Origin: Isoetes taiwanensis | Taxonomy: Eukaryota; Streptophyta; Lycopodiopsida; Isoetales; Isoetaceae | Direction: 5' to 3' | DNA length: 64,000 nucleotides | Assembly: GCA_021234155.1 (NCBI GenBank) | Contig: JAJEKV010000009.1 | Coordinates: 12,904,546 to 12,968,545, forward strand | In this document: in pieces, positions 58,493 to 64,000 of the stretch | Layout of the letters: every line of letters starts with the position of its first letter | How positions within the stretch are numbered: position 1 is the stretch's first letter | Notes under the pieces: generated by a model | Seen by the model: the letters and a program-made list of their open reading frames with translations, nothing else | Told to the model about the DNA's origin: nothing | The model's database searches: none | Translations under genes and position numbers: made by a program

Positions 58493-60300
58493 TTATCTAG
58501 AGATAATAGAATGAGCACATCTTGTCTTCTTCGTATGTGCGTGAGTGCCGTGTATTAGTTGATCGTGTGCAAATACATTTGTTCGCAGGTCAAGGACGAT
58601 ACGGTCCAATGTTAGTCCATGGCAGCTATTGAAGATGGTCGCGTATGCAAGTCGTAGTGGCAATTGACATCTGTGGATGATCCATGGTCTATTCTCTGGT
58701 TGATAGAAGAAGTAAGTCCTCGAAATTGGGTATATGCAATCGTTTGAACTTTTACCATTACACTTGTTGTGCATTGAAATGATCATGACTCTTGCATTTT
58801 CACGAGATCCTTTTCTGTGTCAAGTCGTTTCATGATGTGGCATATTGCTCCTATTTTGAGCCTGAGCTCATGATCAGGGATGCCAAAGTGGGTAAAGTTG
58901 TTGAGAAAATCCGATATTACGTAGGGATGATCGTGAATAGGTGCATCTTGTTCGCTGATGTCATGGTTGTAGTATAATTTATCATGATTTGGAACCTTGT
59001 CCAGTGTACGCTTGTTGAAATTATTAGCGTGCTTGTTGATAAGTGATAGGAACACTCGTTTCTCACACTCAGTTGAATTCCTCAGTATATCAGACGAGTA
59101 GAGAAAGCCCTCTGCTTCTGCAACTTTAGTAGTTGTGTCAAATATGTCCAAAGGGACTGTTGTTTCTTCCCAGTTTTTCTCTATGTTATCAACATAATCC
59201 AAGAGTTCTGGATCACCTGTATTTTGTATTAGTTGTTCTAATTTTAACACATGGAATGTTTGTCACAGAGGTGATGATTTAATGGATGCATTGATAGCTG
59301 CAGTCTTCCCTCCTCCTTTCACGACAGGTGCTACCTGCCTAAAATCTCCAGAAGCTATAAAATGCTTTCCTCCGAAAGGTAAATTATATCCACATAATTG
59401 TTGCAGTAGGTTGTGGGCGCTTTCTATAACTACTTTATTAGCCATTGGGAATTCATCCCAAACTATGGCCTTTGCTGCATAAAGAAGCTGAGCTGCACCT
59501 GAATCCCGTTCTAGCAGCGAATGTAAACCTGCATTATTTTCTACAACGGGGATTTGAAACAGTGATTGAGCAGTCCGGCCCCCTGGGTATTGAAGAGCTG
59601 CGAGTGTCGTGGTGCCACATGGGAACACAATGTTCTTGTTCCCGCGTATCAATATGCATATGCAATTAAGGACGAATGTTTTTCCCGTGCCGGCCTTGCC
59701 ATTTACGAATGTTGGATGCTTGCTTTGTGAGAATTCTATCACATTTCGTATATAATCATATATTTCCAACTGATTAGCATTCATGCACTTGACATCTCCA
59801 TTGCAATGTTCAAATATCTCGCATGGTTAGGAAAAGTGGCAAGCTCGCGCATTATATCTCTTGCAAGACAAGCATGTAGTTGCAAGCCAAAGGCCATGAT
59901 GTTGGTTCCATGTTGTGTCAGTATATTGTTTATTAGGTGGAGGGACTCATTAAATGCAACTGCTTCATTGAGTATTGGTCTAACATGTCACGACTCACAG
60001 GTACTCGAAATTTGTTCCATATTTCAACTGCTGGTGCTTGATCAAGTAACACCATTGCAAATAAAAACCATAGTTGCGTGGGACTTAGAGACAACGATAC
60101 TGCGTCTTCCATAACTAATGTTGCTTCATTATGCGCTCCAAGCAGTCCTTGTGCTTCTACAGCTTGCTGATAAGTTTCATGTTGTTGATTATTTACGAGG
60201 TGGTTTATGAATGTCAAATATCTCATCTTGCACATTCCAAAATCTAACTTCGCCATAACCTTCACTTTATGGACTTGCATTAGTAAATGCGACATAGAAC
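58493..60300 (-). pseudogene. Helitron PIF1-like helicase relic
   Basis: Read on the minus strand: 60,295-59,933 gives TYQQAVEAQGLLG and a PTQLWFLFAMVLL block typical of the Rep-helicase linker. 59,784-59,263 has the SF1 helicase motifs FVNGKAGTGKTF (Walker A), IVWDEFPM (Walker B) and GDFRQVAPVV. 59,250-58,783 has LDYVDNI, PLDIFDT and CEKRVFLSLIN. 58,786-58,493 ends with CQLPLRLAYA, HGLTLDRIVLDLR and VFAHDQL. The order and spacing match eukaryotic Helitron helicases. At least three frame breaks separate the blocks, and no Rep nuclease domain (HUH) is visible, so the copy is inactive. Confidence 0.88.
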
Positions 60301-60339
60301 GGTCAACTAGGCCACTTAGATTTTTAACCTCAAACTAAT

Positions 60340-60520
60340 TTCTAGATTTAGTCAATGTCCCATTTACGAAATCTAAGCCCAAATGGTTTCAGATTTACCA
60401 TTTAGTATAAATCCTAGACTAAATGCAAACTAAATCATTTGGGTTAAATCACCTCTAGTTTATTTCACATTTACTAAATCTAAGCACTAAATCTAAGCCC
60501 AAATGGTTTCAGGCTTCAAT
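60340..60520. repeat. Duplicated and inverted short repeats
   Basis: The phrase 'aaatctaagcccaaatggtt' plus tcag occurs at about 60,369 and 60,488, with the inverted 'aaatcatttgggtt' between them at 60,444. The stretch may be a small inverted-repeat element; ends are not clear. Confidence 0.6.
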
Positions 60521-60524
60521 GGTA

Positions 60525-62255
60525 TTGGAGGCGGCATCATGCGAAACCATGCATTGGGATTTCAGATGCATGGCGGCAGAAAACCTCAATTTGTAGTCGT
60601 ATGATGCTGAATGACCCAGAACTTTTTCGAAAGCCAATCTCCTGGCTTTTTAAGATCAACCTATTTTCATTTGTTATATTTGTTCCCACGAATATCATTA
60701 CATACTTTGCAGGAACTGCATGGGGCCATTAGATCAATCATTGCAACAAGCTAACGATGGATGAATTCAGCTATCGGATGATCCAATATCTAAAGATGAT
60801 GATGATGCGACTTATGACATTGGAAGAATTATATACAGGGGATCCTTTCGGATTTAGAAAATAGTTTTGTGAATTATGATACAGTTCAATGGATTTTGAT
60901 GTCACTACTTTTGATACTTGCCTCAATCAAAACAGAATAGAATAGAATAAGGAAATAGAAGATCAGTTCAGCTGAGGGTCAAAAGGTGGATTTGGTATTC
61001 CGCCACATGAAACACAATGCTTCGCTTCTCCTAAACCTCACAACAATAGTCAAAATAGATCTTGTTTTAAACCATACGACATCCAATCGAATGCTAGCAT
61101 TTGCCACGGTAACAGCTATATAGAAGCTGCCAGCTAAGTAAAGCTGATACCCAGAATTTTTTCTTGGATCTTAGAGCACCGGATTTTCTTCAGATCTGCA
61201 TTTCTAATTGACACTTGGCTTAATCTGAGACAGAAAAAATGTGTCGAATTTTTCTCCACAATATTGAAGGCCAAAACTTGTGCGTTTCTGGCAACACCAA
61301 GTTGACATAGCAGATTTTACTGTATGCAGTTCAGAATCAACACCTAGGAATTGTCTCGTCCACATTCTGCCACAACTCAGATTCGCTGGTCTCTTCAAAT
61401 TACACATGTAATTCTTCTGTCACCATTTTCAGACCTCTGCAAATTTGCCACACAAACATTTTCTTTCCACAATTCTAGCAGACCCCAAATTTTATGCCCT
61501 TTCCCAGCTATCTGACATTCTAGTAGACCCCGAATTTTTTGGCCTTTCCCTGCCTTGACGATGTATTAAGATATCAATCTAATAACAATTAATGCCGGAT
61601 CAATTTATCGGATTTATTCGCAAGAAAATGTTGTAAAGAGAGCAGGAGCGCATATATGGGTTGTAAAGAAAGGAGGAGCGCAGATGCCGCAGTGTCGATG
61701 CCATAGCCAGCAAATTTTTTCCTTTACCTAATGCAACGCGTCAAAAAATTTACAATAGAAGTGTTCTGCACAAAATTAGCTAACATGTGTGATTATAGAG
61801 AGGAATCTTAAAGTAATATGCCAAAAGAATCTTCCTATAACAATTATATATGTTAAGATTAAGATATGTTGATAATTGTTGTCCTTATTTGCATTTTGTC
61901 ATTGTGAAAAAATGGCAAAATTTACAGCCGAGGCATTTCCTGGCCACATGGGCACCGAGGCCATTTTGGATGGGCCATAACGCCTCATCAGAGGACGTTA
62001 TCTAGGCCATAGCCGCAAAGCGCCATCGGACCTCCGCTAAGAAAAAGAAAAAATAAATGGCTTCCAATTTACATGTTGTACAGGCATGGCCACCGGTCCC
62101 ACATTCTGGAATGCCCAAGAGACATGGGCATTTTCCTAATACCTAAAAGAGACATCAAATATTTTGTTTAATATATCACAGGAGCATCAACATTTATGCT
62201 CTACATGAATATGATTGAATGGTGAATTACAATTGTACTTTACATTTACATGGTT
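60525..62255. other. No gene recognised
   Basis: Short ORFs only. Repeated phrases 'agacccc.aatttt' at 61,481 and 61,526, and 'gagcaggagcgca.atatg' at 61,640 and 61,670. A GC-richer patch at 61,930-62,040 has 'gaggccattttggatgggcc'. Confidence 0.5.
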
Positions 62256-62261
62256 CAAAGA

Positions 62262-62375
62262 ATAGAATAGAATAGTTTTTTTAACGTCCACGGAGACCAA
62301 TAGGTCATGGGACCCATACAATGGGCTAGTACAATCATTACTACTAGGATTAAAAAACCCCTGCCTAAATCTCAT
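62262..62375 (-). mobile_element. 5'-truncated LINE 3' end with TATTC tail
   Basis: On the minus strand this runs '.ggcaggggttttttaatcc', 'ccattgtatgggtcccatga', 'ctattggtctccgtggacgt', taaaaaaa and then a tail of three tattc units. It is the best match to 22,920-22,992. Confidence 0.75.
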
Positions 62376-62744
62376 GTATAATGCACTACATGAGTATGTG
62401 TTATGCCCTAAATATTTTACAGACCATTGCTTGTGTATGCATGCATTTGAATGTTTGGCATAATGGAATGTTCTATGGCATTTGGGCCATAGACGTGTTA
62501 TGGTCGCATGTTATTCTCTAACCTAAATGAATGGTGCACCTTAGTAGATCTTCGGCTAGGGTGTAACGGGGTCCATGTGAATAATAAATGTGGTGGCGAC
62601 ATTGTTTCTTTGCATGGGACCTTGTGGTCGGGATGGTTTGGATGGGTAAAATGCCATTAGGCCATCTAGGGGCAATTAGCCCTTAAAGTTACGATATTGG
62701 CATTGCAATATGCCATAATGGTTTTCAATGACCATTGATTTAAA

Positions 62745-64000
62745 AGGAAGGAAGGAAGGAAGTTACTTTTATCGTCCACGAGAGACCAATCTGGCCTATG
62801 GGACCCAATACAAAACGCGACAAGCCGGATTATCGCCTCCGATTAAAAAACCCCCGCCCGGGGTTTTCGAGGGAAAACCGTGGCGCGAATCACCGGCCGA
62901 CAAACCATGCTAATCATATAAAATCTTGAAAACATCCCAATATATATTCCCATGCACCACCCCCTCGAGTGCCTAGTCAAATGGATGAACGGGGGGCAAA
63001 GGTGACCTCGCGGTCCAAATACCTCTGGATGTATGACCCCGTGGCACGACCGACGGTGTGTTCATCGGCAAATGCAAGGGCACGCCCAGCCGCATTAAGG
63101 GGAGCGTGATCGGCCCGAATCCGACCGGACGTCGGGCAACTCCGAAAGTGTGAGACTCATCCTCAATGCCACACCCATTTGACAAAGACCGATGAGCCCG
63201 CTGGCGGGGGCTCCCCCAATCCACCTGCCCGGCCTCGGGATCACGAAGATGGTTGGGCACCCGGCGAATGGAGGCAATGAGCCCGCTTTTGAGGGCAGGC
63301 TGGAACGCAGAGGTCAGGCCCCGGCTAACACGGGTTGATGTGTTCTTGTAATGGGCCATTTAACGCCTGTAACCAATGGGGTCCTGGCTTGCCAAGGAAA
63401 CAAGCATCTAGGGTACTCCGCCCGAAGTCGCCACGACATTTAGCCCGGTAGACGCGCGGTACATTGCTCACGCGACGCTCCATCGGCCAATCCACCGTCT
63501 CTTACCCTCCAACAGCCCTAAGTCACGGGCGGACTCATGGCCCGCGATTAATGCCAGTCTTGAGCCGCATCACCCATAGTAACCACTTCGAAAATAGGCG
63601 ATGTGTCTATCAAATCGCCCAAGCTGCAAGAATCCAGTTCTCCCGGCCCGAGGAATCGGGGATCAAGGTTTCTGATGCGCTGCAAAACCTTGCACTTTTG
63701 CTCCAAGTCATTCCGTCGTCAAAAGCGACGACCGCCCCAAACCTCGACCCGTCTGAAAGGGCGAAGCTCGACCGGTTCGAACAGATGTGGATGATGGCCC
63801 CAATCATATAGCTCGGCGGTGGATCAAGCAGAGTTCGCATTGCATAAAGCGCTTTCCGGCCACACACACCACATAAGCTTTATAGACATCCCCAAGAGCG
63901 AGGAGGGGAACTCCACCCCAGGTACTTGTAGGTGGGCTGACGCCTGGCAGTGCCGCCCCCCGGATATGTGAGTCTCAGGCATGGGGTGACGGGAAGAGGA
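62745..64000 (-). pseudogene. LINE copy of the same family, runs off the window end
   Basis: The minus strand starts beyond 64,000 and ends with the family's 3' terminus ('gggtcccataggccagattg', 'gtctctcgtggacgataaaa') and a ttccttcctt tail near 62,745. A coding trace at 63,867-63,610 (RTLLDPPPSY) resembles the RT C-terminal region, and 63,359-62,973 keeps GLIASIRR, NHLRDPEAGQ and CGIEDESH, colinear with HHLRIETGRW and VIEDESH of the 24-kb copy. Many small indels disrupt the frame, and differences from the 24-kb copy include CTG-to-CCG type changes like those in the tandem array. Confidence 0.75.

Overview
The window looks like nuclear DNA of a land plant. It carries a ROP/RAC small-GTPase relic, a plant-type VPS2.2/2.3 ESCRT-III gene, a DOXC-type 2-oxoglutarate dioxygenase, plant-style Ty3/gypsy, L1-like, MULE and Helitron remnants, and canonical GT-AG introns of about 70-300 bp. 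No prokaryotic or organellar gene order is visible. The species cannot be fixed from sequence alone. The short introns, a LINE clade with an 'IEDESH' Cys/His C-terminus, and a 517-residue trichohyalin-like coiled-coil gene would suit a seed-free plant or other non-angiosperm, but that is inference.

Layout. 1-3.25 kb: decayed Ty3/gypsy gag-pol. 3.3-10.56 kb: GC-rich tandem array of roughly 1.0-1.1 kb monomers that truncates the gypsy element. 10.77-12.75 kb: a block bounded by clusters of ACGTCGC motifs, holding a polypyrimidine tract and three tandem tRNA-like (box B) modules. 12.75-19.7 kb: gene-poor, with a tandem duplication and a Tourist-like MITE. 19.7-21.9 kb: intact 11-exon VPS2.2/2.3-like gene. 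22-30.9 kb: gene-poor, with 3' ends of a LINE family and short repeats. 30.9-35.9 kb: broken gene pieces, namely a ROP GTPase without its P-loop exon and with a retroposon beside it, a SEC14 N-terminal exon, and a single organellar DNA polymerase I motif-A exon. 36.4-37.7 kb: intact 3-exon 2OG-Fe(II) oxygenase. 39.4-42.6 kb: tandem repeat with a nested hAT MITE, an L1-like fragment and a second gypsy pol relic. 44.6-47.6 kb: intact 14-exon coiled-coil gene. 47.7-54.5 kb: repeats, a SINE-like copy and a second triplet of tRNA-like modules. 55.1-55.7 kb: exons of an N4/N6-type DNA-methyltransferase-like protein. 56.1-60.3 kb: decayed MULE transposase and Helitron helicase. 62.3-64.0 kb: more of the microsatellite-tailed LINE family, running off the end.

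Only three genes look complete: VPS2, the dioxygenase and the coiled-coil gene. All are on the minus strand, and their exon phases close exactly from ATG to stop. There is no operon-like logic; the genes sit as islands among mobile-element debris. The most notable items are the large tandem array with copy differences concentrated at CAG/CTG sites, the two independent triplets of tRNA-like modules, the SEC14/POLI exon juxtaposition with a 27-nt intron relic, and the methyltransferase-like gene.
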